From the NCBI RefSeq assembly GCF_033439725.1, contig NW_026944383.1, positions 2,666,001-2,730,000 on the forward strand: DNA of 64,000 nt, given 5' to 3'. Position numbers and translations under genes: made by a program. The stretch is from Neurospora tetraspora. Lineage: Eukaryota > Ascomycota > Sordariomycetes > Sordariales > Sordariaceae. Positions 12,487-24,114 of this stretch are shown here, one piece after another. Within the stretch, counting starts at the first letter, position 1. Each line of letters begins with the position of its first letter. Under the pieces are notes generated by a model. It was not told the DNA's origin. It ran no database searches and worked only from the letters and a program-made list of their open reading frames with translations.

Positions 12487-12711
12487 TGGCGGATCAAGCA
12501 GTTTTTCGGACTGGTGTCGGATAGGAATAATCCATGGGGTGTGGCATCGCCGCTAGCGAGTCTCCCAGAGACTCCATCTCAAGAATCATCAGAAGGATCA
12601 CTCGTAGAAGACAACCCTGTCCCAGACGGGCTTTTCTCGCCCCCAACATATAGCAGGGCCATCAACCCAGCATATAGCAGGACCATCAATGCCCCCGAAT
12701 CCCTGGATTAA
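12487..12711 (+). other. In-frame open extension after the TAG of the DUF1752-type gene
   Basis: Directly after the TAG at 12484-12486 the same frame stays open for 74 codons to TAA. It keeps the protein's Ser/Pro-rich character, reading WRIKQFFGLV at the start, then SLPETPSQESSEGS and two YSR repeats (TYSRAINPAYSRTINAPE). A standard intron removing only the TAG is not available: the nearest GT...AG pair would be 18 bases long. It may be a C-terminal tail lost by a nonsense change in this strain, a read-through product, or a coding-like 3' leader. Confidence 0.45.
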
Positions 12712-14296
12712 GGCCTACCGAAGCCGGAAGATCTGGTTGTTCGGAATTTTACAGCGAAACTTTGGTTGCATTTTACAGGCGTTTCTTGATTTAGGTTTGG
12801 AGAGCATTCAAAGCAGAGCGTTTTTCCAGCATGAGCATTTCAGAGGCTACTAGGCCTACTGGTCATTTGCATATACGCATGAGTTTGGAGAAAGGAAGCA
12901 TATGGTTTACTTTGTTTGAGAATCTTATGCTCTCATCCTTTTAGTGTATCAGTAGATGATGTTGATTTTATGGGTGGGATGGGCTCAGATATGAAAGTGA
13001 GTGCAGCGTGGTGATGGGTGTACTGGGGCTGGATAATGAACTTTTGAGCGTTTGGCTTTGCGAGAGTATTATGGAAAGAACAACATTCTGTGTGTTTCTA
13101 TGAAGAACTATGTGCAAATTCCTCAAGTGTCCGGCTCCGTTAAATTCTCACTTTGATACATGGCATCGAGGCCGAACGTGACGACTGTGATGGCACCACA
13201 TGCCAGCACCTACCAGATCTTTTGTGTTACAATCTGGTCTTTGGGTCTTTCATCTCATATGGGCTGTTATTGCATATAAGAACCCCTACCCATTCCGTCT
13301 AATGTCAACAAGCTTCATCTTCTTCATTTCAATCTTATATTATTTTAAGTTGGATGTTGTGGTGCGTCACCTATCACTCTACGTGTGTGGACAATGACGG
13401 GATATCGCCATTTGACAATCTCTCTATGAGTAGAGAGGTGTATGAAGAGGCGAAGAGACTAATGAAGAGACTAATAAAGAAAGAGGTGAAAAGAGGGGTG
13501 AAGAGACAGGTGAAGAGATAGGTGAAGAGATAAATAAAAAGATCGGTGAAAAGACTAGTAAAAAAAAAAGTGAAGAGAAAAGTAGAGAGGTAAAAAGAGA
13601 AATAAAGAGAGAAATAGAGAGGTTTTAAAAAGAGGCTAAGAAGAGGATGAAGAGAGAATTGAAAAGAAAAGTAAAGTAAAGAGGGAGTTAAATGGAGAGT
13701 GAAGAGAACAGTAATATCAAAAGTAAAGAAGAAAGTAAAGAGAGGAAGGGGAAGAGATAAATCATCAGTACACCCACCTTCACTCACTCTATAGTCACCA
13801 TCCATCGGGCACTTCGAGGTATCAAAACTCATTCCGTCGTCCGTCATTATTGACCATATTCATTGATCATTCGAGAAAAGAACTATTCGAAGAAAATAAT
13901 CATATTATCAAAGCAGGCTGCTCCACGCGTGCTTTATAACCCCATCCATTTCCATTCCCTAACGTCCCCGATATCCGTTGTCCAACTAATGACACAGGAG
14001 AAAGAAATACGCATGAAAAGTGAAAGAAAACTTAACAGCATCTTGGTATCTTTTCATCATGAGTCAGTCACACTACGCATCCTTTATACCTTGCAAGAAT
14101 CAAACCCCCAAAACCCTTCCCTTCCCCGTCCCCGAAACAAAACTTAACTTATTACCACCCGACCATCACCAGTATCATCCCCATCCCCATCGCCATCACC
14201 ATGACCACGACGACCATTATCAACACACCCATCCCCACCCAGCCTCGCCCCATCCACCCTCCCTTCCTCATCCCCATCACTCCCCACCCCAGCCAC
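12712..14296. other. Gene-free interval between convergent genes
   Basis: About 1.6 kb lies between the ends of two convergent genes. It contains the GA-rich tract listed separately and a C-rich, CCATC-type simple stretch at about 14,150-14,300 just beyond the Rho GEF stop. Nothing here looks coding. A frame on the minus strand across the GA tract reads only Phe/Leu/Thr/Ser repeats and comes from the repeat. Confidence 0.5.
13427..13762 (+). repeat. Purine-rich (GA) tract with degenerate GTGAAGAGA units
   Basis: About 335 bases of the plus strand are almost all purine, built from loosely repeated units of the type GTGAAGAGA, GTAAAAAGA and AATAAAGA about 8-13 bases long. It lies between two convergent genes. 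Such polypurine strands can form triplex DNA. The sequence shows strand asymmetry and repetition only and does not show a function. Confidence 0.8.
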
Positions 14297-17200
14297 CTAA
14301 GCCTTCTCCGCATGCCCATCATTAAGCAACATCTCCAACACGATCTGCCCCCCGGGAACCTCCGGGTGACTCATACAAATCTTGACCGTCTCCCTACTAT
14401 CCTGCAACGCTCCCGCCTGCAAGAGGGTATGCGGCTGCGCATGCTGCTGGCCGCTTCCCGTGGGGCCTCTAAACCCGTAATCGAGACACCTTACATCTCT
14501 GCCGGCAATGATTTGCCGTAAGCGACCGTTCTCGGCGTTGCGGACTTCGACGTAGTCTTCGTTGAAGAGCAAGAGGTATTGGCCAAACATGGTGGCTGCT
14601 TTGGCTTTTTTCTGTTTACCGGAGTACTCCATGATCAAAGTGCGGGAGATTTCGCCGTGCTTGTCGACGTAGACGGCGCAGTCCTCGTAGGTGAGGAGGA
14701 ATTCCTGGTCGTTGAGCTTGAACATCCCCAAGGGGCGTTGGTCTTTAATGCGGGAGGCGATGTTGGCGATGGCGGGGAGGTTGAGGTCGCGCGGGATGGA
14801 CTGAGTTACTTTTTTGTCGAGGGTTAGGAGCTCGAAACCTTTGGCGGAGGCGACGGCGATGTACGACTGGAATAAGTTCAGTGAGTAGCACTCGGCGGGG
14901 AGGTAGAACTCGTCGTAGTCGCGGAAGGACTCGGTGGCGCCCGAGGCGGACTTGCGGCTGCCGAAGATGCGGGATTTCTTCTCCGTGGCCTTTTGGAAGA
15001 CGGGCTCGAGAACTTTGAAGGTGTTGTGCATGCCTTCCTTGCGCTTGTAGAAGAGAAGGGTGCGGTCCTTCATGCGGGCGGTGGCGAAGAAGGTGACGTC
15101 CTTGGCGAGCCGCTGGGGCGCCCGTCTGGGGTTGTCGTGGACTGGGGACGGGAAGTTGGAGACGGGCGCGATCACGTCGAGAGGGTAGGAGATGAGCGAC
15201 CTGTCGGCGATGAGAAGACAGACGGAGAAGTCCTCGAGGACTGCGATCTGGGTGACCTTGCTGATCTGGACAGAGCGTGTCCAGCCTCGGGGGTTGGACG
15301 CTTCGGAGATGTAGACACCATAGTCCGTACCAATGGCGATGATGGACTTGCCGAAGGACTTGAAAGCGGTAGCACAGTTTACCTGAGCTCTGCATACCGG
15401 TGGGGGACCGCGGCCTTTGCCGTATGCCTCCTCCATTTCTCGTATCGCCCTGTCCAAGGGTGTCCCACTGATTGGCACGCCCTGCTGCCTGCCAAAGGTC
15501 GAATAAGAATCGTACGCGAAAGCACCGTCAGAAAGAACTCGCAAGCGGAAAGGCTCGGCGTTCTGTGCATGTAGCGCTTCGGCGTGCCTTGTCTTCGCGT
15601 CCACAATCGCCTTACACCACTCCGAGCGGTCCAGGGCAGAGGAAGCGTAGAGCGTGTAAATCTCGTGGCCGAGGTGTTTTATCCTAAAGGGGTAGATGAT
15701 CTTTCCATCGTCGACACCTGAACTTGTTAGACGGGTAACGGTACTGAGGGAGCCCATAGACGAACTTGTTGCTGAATGCTCCAGGCCGGGCCGATCGCCT
15801 CCATTAGAGGCAACCTTGTTAAGCTGTGTCCCGGATCCAGTGGTAGCCGCGGTACGGGTTAGAGGTGCTGCGAGACCCTTTTGTTTCGTAACAGGTTCAT
15901 CGTGCATGCTTTCCAGGAAGAGGAGGGGCATGGGTATAGGCTACACGCAATTGTCAGCAGGGTACACGGTAGAATATCGCACAAGGGCTTACCTCTTTCG
16001 ACACGTCGTATTTCTTCTCATTCCTGCCGTCCTTGGTTGAGACCGCCTTGGCCAAGATGAAATAATGATCAAACAGCAGGGCCTGTGTGTCAACCCAGCG
16101 TACTCCCTTCGAACCCTGTCGCTGAAGCTCGCCCTGCTTGAGAAGCTCTCTCCCAAGGTGATCAAGATTGAGGACTGACTGGAAACCGGGTCGAAGAACT
16201 AGCTGGTGTTGTAGCTCAAGCAGGGACACCTTCTTGGTCATCTCAGCAACTCTGTCATCGCACTCCTTTGTGACTGACCTGATCTCTTCAATTGCCTTGA
16301 TGAGATTCTGCTTCTCTTCACTGTCTTCGATCGTGTTCTTCAAGACCGTGCTGAGCAACAAAGAGTATCTCTGCAGACGTGTAATGGGCGCCTTCACAAA
16401 CGTGGTCCATCCCAAACGCTTGGACCGCCTATGGTTCTGTACGTGTCCCAGAAACTCACGGAAGAGAATATTCCTATTGCTCTCCTTTCGGATGAGGTAC
16501 TCCGAGTTCGGGTAAGACGAGCAGTATTCGATGTAGATCGGCCTGGCCTTGCGAATCCACTCTCTGAACAAGTCACTAAACCCAACAATGAAGGGCGCCT
16601 GTTCCTGTTGGCGATACTTAAGCTGGGCAAGCAAGTGGTCCTTGTTGATCTGCTGCACCGTATCAACTTTACCAAAGACTGCCTCCAGAAACTTGTCCCT
16701 CCTGGTGTTGGGAAGAACAGGCGGCTGGTGCACGCGGAGTTGATCTCTGTAGAGGAGCCGAACGACGTCGAGCTGGGCCATGTACTCCTCTTCACTGGTG
16801 ACAATCTCGTGCAGAACGTTTTGTCTCTCAATCTCCTTTTTGCTCTTCTTTTCGCAATCCTCCGGCTTGACTCCATGGAAGGTCGCCCAGTCCTGAACCA
16901 CTGTATCATCAGAAAGCAGGTGATCCAGATTGGCCTTCTTCAGCGTTCTACCGCAGTGATGCGAGTAGCACCTTACTGGAATGCCGTTATCGTTCAGTTT
17001 GGGGGCAGACTCTTCAGCCTCATGCAACTTGGGCGCGTAGCAACCATGGCCAGTCAGTTGCCACAAGACACCTGTCATCTGGCCGGTTCCAAACCTGACC
17101 CATTCCTCATCTGGGATCAAGAGACCGGACGCATACATGGAGTCCACGACTGTGGCACTCAAACCTTCCGCGTCAGCAACGTTCATGGTAGGAACCTTGT

Positions 17201-19547
17201 GACAGAAAAGCTTCACAATTCCCTCCTCGATGGATTTTCTCTTAAGGTCCACTTCGCCGTCTGCCATTTCACGAATCCAGGCAGTAACACTGCTGAGAGC
17301 CCACGGCTCGGCACAACGCTTAATCTCCGTAGCCGTGAGTTTAGATGGGATGAACTTCCTCTTCCTGCCAGGCAAGGTGATCATATCATAGGCAGCAAGC
17401 GACGATGGTGTCCCCGAGTCGTAGCCATCCTGAGGTACGCTATGATGACCCAGATGAGAATGATGCTGATTCGCATGCTTCAATGCCCTCCTCCGCTCCT
17501 CAGCGGCATCGGTTCTGGATCGTGCCGGTGTGTGGACAGGAGGGGTATTGCTGTGGCTGGAAAGCGATATCGATCTCTCCACTGCAGCTTGACCTTGTTG
17601 GTCATACATGAGCCGTTGATTCACATCCATATTGTACCCCTGTTGAGAAGCGACCCTACTAGGGGGCAGTACCGACAGTGCTGGACGGCTTTCGCCAAGA
17701 GAAGGAACAGCCGGAAGAGGCCGGTTAGATATCCCGGGATGATAGAACATGTCGGGATACTCTTCCTTCGTAGGCGAGTCACTTCCGCTCTGCCTGGAGT
17801 GGATCGAGACATGTTCATCTCCCTCGTCGAAGCTCAACCGGTGAGTTTGCGGGGCCTGAAGACCACCAGTTCCGCCATAGTCAACCGCAGCTTGAGAGAA
17901 CGGAGCATACTCGCTTCCCGTGTTTTGCGGATATGGCAACGGCCTGGGCCCTTGGTCAAAGTGGGTGGAGGTTGCGGGTGGGGAGCCAACTTCATTCCCG
18001 TAGTGCAGGGTTCCAGCATAGCCACCCCCATACAAGCCGAGATCCATTCCATAAAAATCACCATCGGTACCTTGTTCCTCAGGCGGCGGCGGTAACTCCC
18101 GTTGGTGTCCCGGCGGCTGTATCGGGTGTGACGGTGAGGCGGGCTGCTGCTGCGCTGCCGGAGGCTCCATATAAGCTGGGATTGATATCCCACCAAATCC
18201 AAAGCGTCGGTCGTCCATGTCCTCCTGCATGGCTAGAAGGCCAGCAGCACCTTCGGGGTCGCTCTCGTCGTCATCGTAGTCATAAGTATTGGGGTAAGTA
18301 TTGGGGATATCATTCCTGTTCACTGTCGATGCATTAGAAGGATAGCGATCTACCGCTGCAGCGGATCCCACGTTGGTCGAAGCAGTCGAACTGTAGCGGT
18401 GCAGTCCCTGGTCGTCCTCCGATATGCTGCCATTAACACCATGGTACTGTCGTGGCCCCACCTCCGAAATGATATCACTGAACAAGGCGTCTTGCTCATC
18501 GCTTTGCCCATTGGGTCCCCAGCTTTGGTCCTCTGGCAAGTCATCCATGGGGCGGCTAGGGAGCGGAGCATTTGTTGGATGTCTTGTAAGACCCCCGGGT
18601 GCTTGTGAATGTGCCGGAGGGGACGGCGCAGAGACCTGGGAATCTGATCTAGAGTTCCGACCGGCAAACGCGCTGTGATCCGCAGAAGCGTAACTAGGTC
18701 CGCCGGGCATCTGAACATGTTGGGTGGGATAGGGAGCCTGAGACGTCATGGTATGATACGCCATGCCTGAGGCATTGTTCACACCGTTCAAAGAATAGGA
18801 CCCGTAGTACTGCTGAGTGTTGTATGCATTCGCCGGGGGATAGGACTGGTCATATTGTGGCGATGTCGGAGGATACTGTGGACTACGGGCGGGCTCATGG
18901 GGGGATTGGCCAAACCCAGACTGCGGGATGCTGGGAGAAGTATAGCCATACGTGTATCCATTGTATCCCGAGGAAGCCACTGAAGCGACTGAAGAATGTC
19001 TCTGTGGCGTGGCCGAGTTTGTGTTGGCGTACGCCGCCGGGTTATAAGCTGGCGGGGTATAGGTTGTAGGAGTGGGCGCGTAAGTCGGGCTCGTCGGAGC
19101 ACCGTATCTCGAGGCTGGGGCGGGGTGGTACGGGAGGGATGTCGATTGAGTGCGGGCGAAGGCCTGGGGGTTATATGTCGAGTGTGTCGGTGCGGGCGGC
19201 GGCGCGTTCGTTTGAGCCTGATACTGGTGTTGATAGCCAGCCATGGCGATATGCTGAGGATTGTAGCTGAGGCGGTTTTGGGCGGCCGGCGCATCCAGAG
19301 ACGTGGGACTGGTGATGAACAGCTCCTCCTCGGCCCTACTGACAACAGGGCCCCCAGTGTAAATGGCGGGCTGCTGGCGGGCAGCGCTCGGGTCGAACAT
19401 GGCGGCATCGTCGCCCGTGTTGAAGCTCAAGCGTCGCTGGGGAGGGTATGGCGGGTTGTTGTTGTTGTCCTGCGCGGTGCCGGCGACGGGATATTGGGCA
19501 GGCGGTACATGGCCATAGCGGCGTGAATCGTCGCCGCGAAACGACAT
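14297..19547 (-). CDS. Rho1 guanine nucleotide exchange factor (DH-PH-CNH)
   Basis: A large exchange factor of the yeast Rom1/Rom2 family, which activates the Rho1 GTPase at the plasma membrane in cell-wall integrity signalling. Two exons: 19547-15993 and 15940-14297, with a 52-base intron (GTAAGC...TAG); 1,732 residues. Residues 1 to about 700 are Gln/Pro/Ser/Tyr-rich and disordered. A DEP-like domain follows at about 720-830 (ITLPGRKRKFIPSKLT). The DH domain is at about 905-1095 (LHEIVTSEEEYMAQLDVV; APITRLQRYSLLLS). The PH domain, about 1110-1270, spans the intron. A CNH (citron homology) domain ends the protein at about 1340-1690 (FGKSIIAIGTDYGVYIS). Domain order matches fungal Rho1 GEFs. 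The start MSFRGDDSRR is the first ATG of the frame. The 5' leader carries a GTCGTT microsatellite. Confidence 0.93.
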
Positions 19548-19562
19548 GGCGCTCGAGTGTCT

Positions 19563-19599
<37 letters not shown>

Positions 19600-20372
19600 A
19601 CTGTTGGGTATAAGGAGACGACGACCTAGAAGCTGTCGCTGTCAATGATGGACGGCGCCGAGGTTCGGGCGAGCAGCTTTGTGCGATGTCTTCGTGGCGT
19701 CGAGCTCTCGAGCAACCTTCCACCGGAAGGAAGGCGACGGGTTGACAAGAGCGAAATTGGATGTCGGAAACAACGGCGACGGGGTTGCGGATTCAGGCAA
19801 GGTCGCTCGGTGGTGCTAAGGTATGCACGTGGGTATGATAACAGCTCTCTGTCGATTAAATGCCGTAGAGTCTGGAGTGGCATTTAGCGCGCGGCCAGTG
19901 GGGACTCTGCTATGTCCTATGGGTATCCTCTGTATCGTAATCGTATGTACACGTCTTTACACCAACGGTAGGTACGTTGTCGAAGTTGTTAGGAAACTGA
20001 AGTGGTCCTTGAAGTGTAGACTAGGTCCTGCAACTCGGGTGGCTGGCACGCGTGAGGAACGCAGATATGATGTATGCAATCAAACCGAGTCGGACTCAGC
20101 GTCTGACTCTTGTCGAACGTCCAAGTCGTCGGCGTGTCACAAGGCGCAGGCGAGGGCGATGTGTATGGGGAGAGTACGGTACTCGTCGGTTAGGTGTGGA
20201 GTCCACCCTCTGGGGGTCTCGCTTGCAGCCAGCCAACCGACTCTCATCGTCCCTTTGAGAGTCAGGATTTTTATATATATCTTGCAAGCGGTATATCTTT
20301 CAAAAACCTTATATAGCCAGAACTTTATTATTTTTAATTGTATGATATTGTGAATAGCTTCAAATTACTCGT
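19548..20372. promoter_or_regulatory. Upstream region of the Rho GEF gene
   Basis: About 0.8 kb lies between the Rho GEF start and the LTR element. It has normal composition up to about 20,270, then becomes AT-rich. It contains a GTCGTT microsatellite (19,563-19,600) immediately before the ATG, in the presumed 5' leader. No gene is evident. The promoter should lie here, so the element sits within about 0.8 kb of the start codon. Confidence 0.5.
19563..19600 (+). repeat. GTCGTT microsatellite in the Rho GEF leader
   Basis: Six-base repeats of GTCGTT type (CGACAA on the gene strand) lie about 15-55 bases upstream of the Rho GEF ATG, in the presumed 5' untranslated leader. Confidence 0.8.
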
Positions 20373-20377
20373 CTTGA

Positions 20378-20646
20378 TGTAATGGGTCTGCGAGAGTATT
20401 GCACAGCGAGCAGTCATGTAATGTTGAAATGCTATATTTAATAGAGAGGAAAAGGACTACTCCAGAAGGGAGCAGTCGAAAGAAGGTTTTGTACAACCAA
20501 AGCTAAGACCGCACGAGCTAGGCAAACATATAGGTCTAGCGAACCAAAAGGCTCGTATTAGCCTTAGCGTCATACAATAACCCCTAACTCGGGTTAGCAC
20601 GCTTAGTAATAGCCAAGCATATTAACCGGGTGCTAGCCCCATAATA
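20378..20646 (-). repeat. Left LTR (3' LTR in element sense)
   Basis: 269-base terminal repeat matching 22355-22623 throughout. The differences checked along its edges are mostly C/T and G/A transitions. Bounded on the left by CTTGA. A purine-rich tract (on the minus strand) lies directly inside it. Confidence 0.85.
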
Positions 20647-22354
20647 TTACCCCCCTATTCCTCCTTAGGGAGTTCGGTCCTACGTATAAAAATCAACGTA
20701 ACTAAATATACGAGAAAAGACTAAAATCCAATATAATTATACCTAGCCAAATACCTATTTAAATAGGGAAAATTAATAATACTAAAAAAGATAAAATCTC
20801 TCTATCTAAGCCCCCAAATAAACGCTACACAACTACCTATTTCCTACCCGAATTGGTAATAATATACCTATTACCTACCCTTATAAAGCTACGCTATAAT
20901 TTAGTACTAAAATTAAATTAGGGGATATTTCTAAACTTTACTTAATTCCGGGGCCCTCTTTTACTACATTATATTAATAATTTATAATAGAAATAATTAA
21001 AATTAAGGCTATTACTTAATACTTTATATTATTATATTTCTCTTACTAATAATCGGCTACCCTCTCGTTCCCTTATTATAGAATAGCTTTAATAATTCTT
21101 ATACTTACAAAATATAATACCTATTCCCTCTATCAATTATATTATAAATAAATACTAATATAGCTAGGTAGCGAAGGGTACTACTCTATAATTTATCTAT
21201 TTAACTAATAAATAGCATACCCTAGTAAGCTAACTAAAAGTCTCTCCTTTTAAATATAGTAGCGCTCCTCTACCCCTAGTATTATTAAGGTTGCTATTAA
21301 TATAATTTCACTTAATCTAAATATTCCTCCTCTTTATAACTATTACTATCGTAACCGCTTAAACCCCTACCGAATTATATTCAAATATTATTTTTCCTTA
21401 TCTTTTATTTATATTATTTAAACTAGTAAGAACTATTCCTACAATTCGTATACTTACTCTCCTTCTTCTACCTATTTTTCTACTTCTAAAACGGCAATAT
21501 CTTCGATGGGGTCACCGAAATATTATTAATCGAAGTATTTATAAAATTACTAATATTATTATTAACTAAGGCTTATTTTAATAAAGAAAAGTAGATTAAA
21601 AGAAAGAAATTACTATTAAATTTTCGTAAATACGTAAATAATACCGAATACTATTTAAATACGTCGGTTCGGACGAAAAAACGTTACTTCTAATTATAAT
21701 TTAAAATAATAGTAATTTAACTAATTTTAACAATATTAAACTATAAGTCGGTTCGGGCATAATATAATACTTCTTTAAAACGAACGATAAAGGCCGCTAT
21801 TAATTCCTTGAACCTCTATTTAAATTAATATGATTTCTAATCAGCGCGCTTAATAGAGTTAGGGTCCCCGTATATGAATTTAAATTTATTAATAAACTTA
21901 TAGGGAGATTAAAATATAGCAGTAAATACAACGAAGAGTTTTTTAATAGCGGACGATAAGTAAGCAAATAAATAAAAGAATTGCGCTTTTAGATTACTAA
22001 TAGCGAGGCTATCTATATAGAATTTAGCCTACGCATTTAAAATTTAGGTTTCGAATTCTTCTTTACTCCCTAAAAGTTTTTTGAAATACGGGAGGACTAA
22101 TTTACATAACGGCGAATCGAAAGGAATAGTTTTAAGGGCGGAAATTTCGAGAATTAACTATTTAATCGAAGAAGCAAATTGTCGCTAATATTCTTAGGAA
22201 TTTATAGATTAAATGATTTAAGGGCATTATTATTATTAAAATATTGTAAATAGGAAAATTATCATTAAAGAACGAGAGCGATAGTACGGAGACTCTTTAG
22301 CGGTGCTTACAAACGTTTAGCAATAGTAGTGCTTAAAAAGAGGGTTAAATATAA

Positions 22355-22623
22355 TATAACGGATTTACAAGAGTATTGCATAGCGAGCAGTCGTGTAAGG
22401 TTAAAATGTTATATTTAATAGAAAGGAAAAAGATTGCTCTAGAAGGGAGTAGTCGAAAGAAGGTTTTATATAATTAGATCTAAGACTGTATAGGCTAGGT
22501 AAATATATGGGTCTAGCGAATTAGAGGGTTCGTATTAACCTTAGCGCTATATAACAACCCCTAGCTCAGCTTGGCACGCTTGGCAACAGCTAAGCATATT
22601 AACCGGGCGCTAGCCCTATAATA
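22355..22623 (-). repeat. Right LTR (5' LTR in element sense)
   Basis: 269-base terminal repeat matching the left LTR and followed on the right by CTTGA. It is somewhat more AT-rich than the left copy. The presumed primer-binding site just inside it (minus strand, below 22,355) is too altered to assign a tRNA. Confidence 0.85.
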
Positions 22624-22691
22624 CTTGACTAGATTATTTTATTTACTATACCGTATTTCAATTCTAATATTACTACGCGGGCGGAAAAGGC

Positions 22692-23170
22692 TATACGTTA
22701 TTACTTCGCCCGCTAGAAGCATATAATACACACCAATTCGAAGGAGAATAATCGTAAAAGTAAGGGTAATAGCTATACTATAAAAGACGTTGTACAATTC
22801 TATAACGTTAGCAAGCCCGTTATTAAGAAGTATATATAGCTCATTTAAGAGGAGAAGCTATTACTAACGGATATAAATACCTATCGTCTGCTAGCGTTAA
22901 CCCCTAGTGAAAATAAGGCTCTCAATATTGTAGTTTAAATCATTAACCGTAGCTACTTCCCTTTAAATAATACTTCCCTCGTTAAATTAATTAACTAACT
23001 ACGAACTCAATGGCTATACCCCCTATTTATTAACCTCTATAGAAGCTAGTTTATAAATTAGCGTAAAAAATATTTAGAATTTGAATTTAAAGCGGCTAAC
23101 TTCAAGGACGTAAAGAGGATGAGCGTTAAAGCTCAACTAGATTTTCTAGAAGACTAATTCAGTAGTATAT
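22692..23170 (+). pseudogene. Decayed DNA-transposase-like frame with HTH and CENP-B-type region
   Basis: One plus-strand frame can be read for about 160 codons. It gives an HTH-like segment (YTIKDVVQFYNVSKPVIKKY), a LTPSENKALNIVV segment, and LINXLRTQWLYPLF followed by FKAANFKDVKRMSVKAQL. The order of a small HTH, then a LT-P-E-ALV-type helix, then an R-P-L-type second HTH is that of the N-terminus of pogo/Fot1-like fungal transposases. About eight in-frame TAG/TAA codons interrupt it, in places where Trp or Gln would fit, as RIP produces. I do not find the DDE catalytic part downstream, so this is a fragment or a related HTH protein. Function is lost. Confidence 0.5.
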
Positions 23171-24114
23171 TTAATAATTAATTCCCTTATTATAATTCTT
23201 ATAATTATACCTAATATTATACTTTTACATTTAAAAGAGTTCATAGTACGCGGTACCATAGGATTTATACTCCCCGCGTATTTCTTACTTACAATCTTAT
23301 TCGTTAAATTTATTAATCTCTTCTAATATTATATTAGTTATATTCTTCCTCCCTATATTAAATTTAAGAATAATAAATACGTATAATAATTATAGTATAG
23401 TAGTTATAAAGGGATTAATTATACTACAAAAAGGGGTAAAAGTAAAGGGTACGCTAATAATAGGGATAGGCGTTAATATTATAAGTAGGTTAATAAGGGT
23501 AAAGGTAAAGGCGAATATAAAAATATAATATTAAATAGTACTATTACGGATATATACCTTTATAATACCCTTACTATTAAAATTATAATTATTATTATTA
23601 AATTAAATAGCTATAATAATCTTTATATAAATTATAGCCTTATTTCTCCTATTATTATTATAAACGCTAATAGTATATATAATATTATAAAGGATAATTT
23701 AGTACCTAACCTTAGTAGCGGCCGCATTAGCAATAATCTTTTAAGTATACCTTATTTATAAACGAAGAACCTCCCTAACTAGGGTTATCCTAAACTGCTA
23801 ATTATAAATTTTACTATTCTTTTATTTAATTTCAATCTCTTAATAATTCTTATAATTAAAAATAGTAGGAAGCTTAAATTTAAAGGTAATAAAATATAAC
23901 CTAATAACTGTAAACTCTACCTAAATATAAGAAGGGAGAGCGGGCTTAAAAAGTAGCGTAATTTATTTACGGGTACGCGGTTGGGCTAAAGTACGCAATT
24001 AGGCTAAAAGCGCCCGGATTGAGGATACTACGTTTTTATCATTATTAAAGAAGCAAAATAATATATTAATAGCCTTCTTCTTAAGGGTAAAGTAAATAAA
24101 GAGATTAGGGATTA
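23171..24114. other. AT-rich DNA with no readable gene
   Basis: About 0.9 kb of strongly AT-rich sequence. A Lys/Gly-rich stretch can be read on the plus strand around 23,420-23,520, but no domain is recognisable and the frames are repeatedly broken. It may be the rest of the decayed transposase-like unit or a different relic. Confidence 0.5.

Larger units (their letters stand above)
20378..22623 (-). mobile_element. Compact LTR retroelement, RIP-degraded
   Basis: A complete LTR-bounded element of 2,246 bases. The two LTRs (20378-20646 and 22355-22623) are both 269 bases long. The whole is bracketed by the 5-base target duplication CTTGA (20373-20377 and 22624-22628). On the plus strand, a pyrimidine tract just inside the left LTR (about 20,650-20,667) is the complement of a polypurine tract. 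The element therefore points to the minus strand, with its 5' LTR on the right. LTR ends in the sense direction read about TATTAT...ATTACA, fitting TG...CA after C-to-T change. The 1.7 kb interior is too short for full gag-pol and keeps no open frame, so it is a non-autonomous or deleted, broken fossil. Copia or gypsy class cannot be decided. RIP makes LTR divergence useless for dating. Confidence 0.85.

Noticed and set aside
13374-13847. Minus-strand frame of 157 codons rich in Phe/Leu/Thr
   Set aside because: Its repetitive FTxLF content comes entirely from the GA-rich tract; it is not a protein family.
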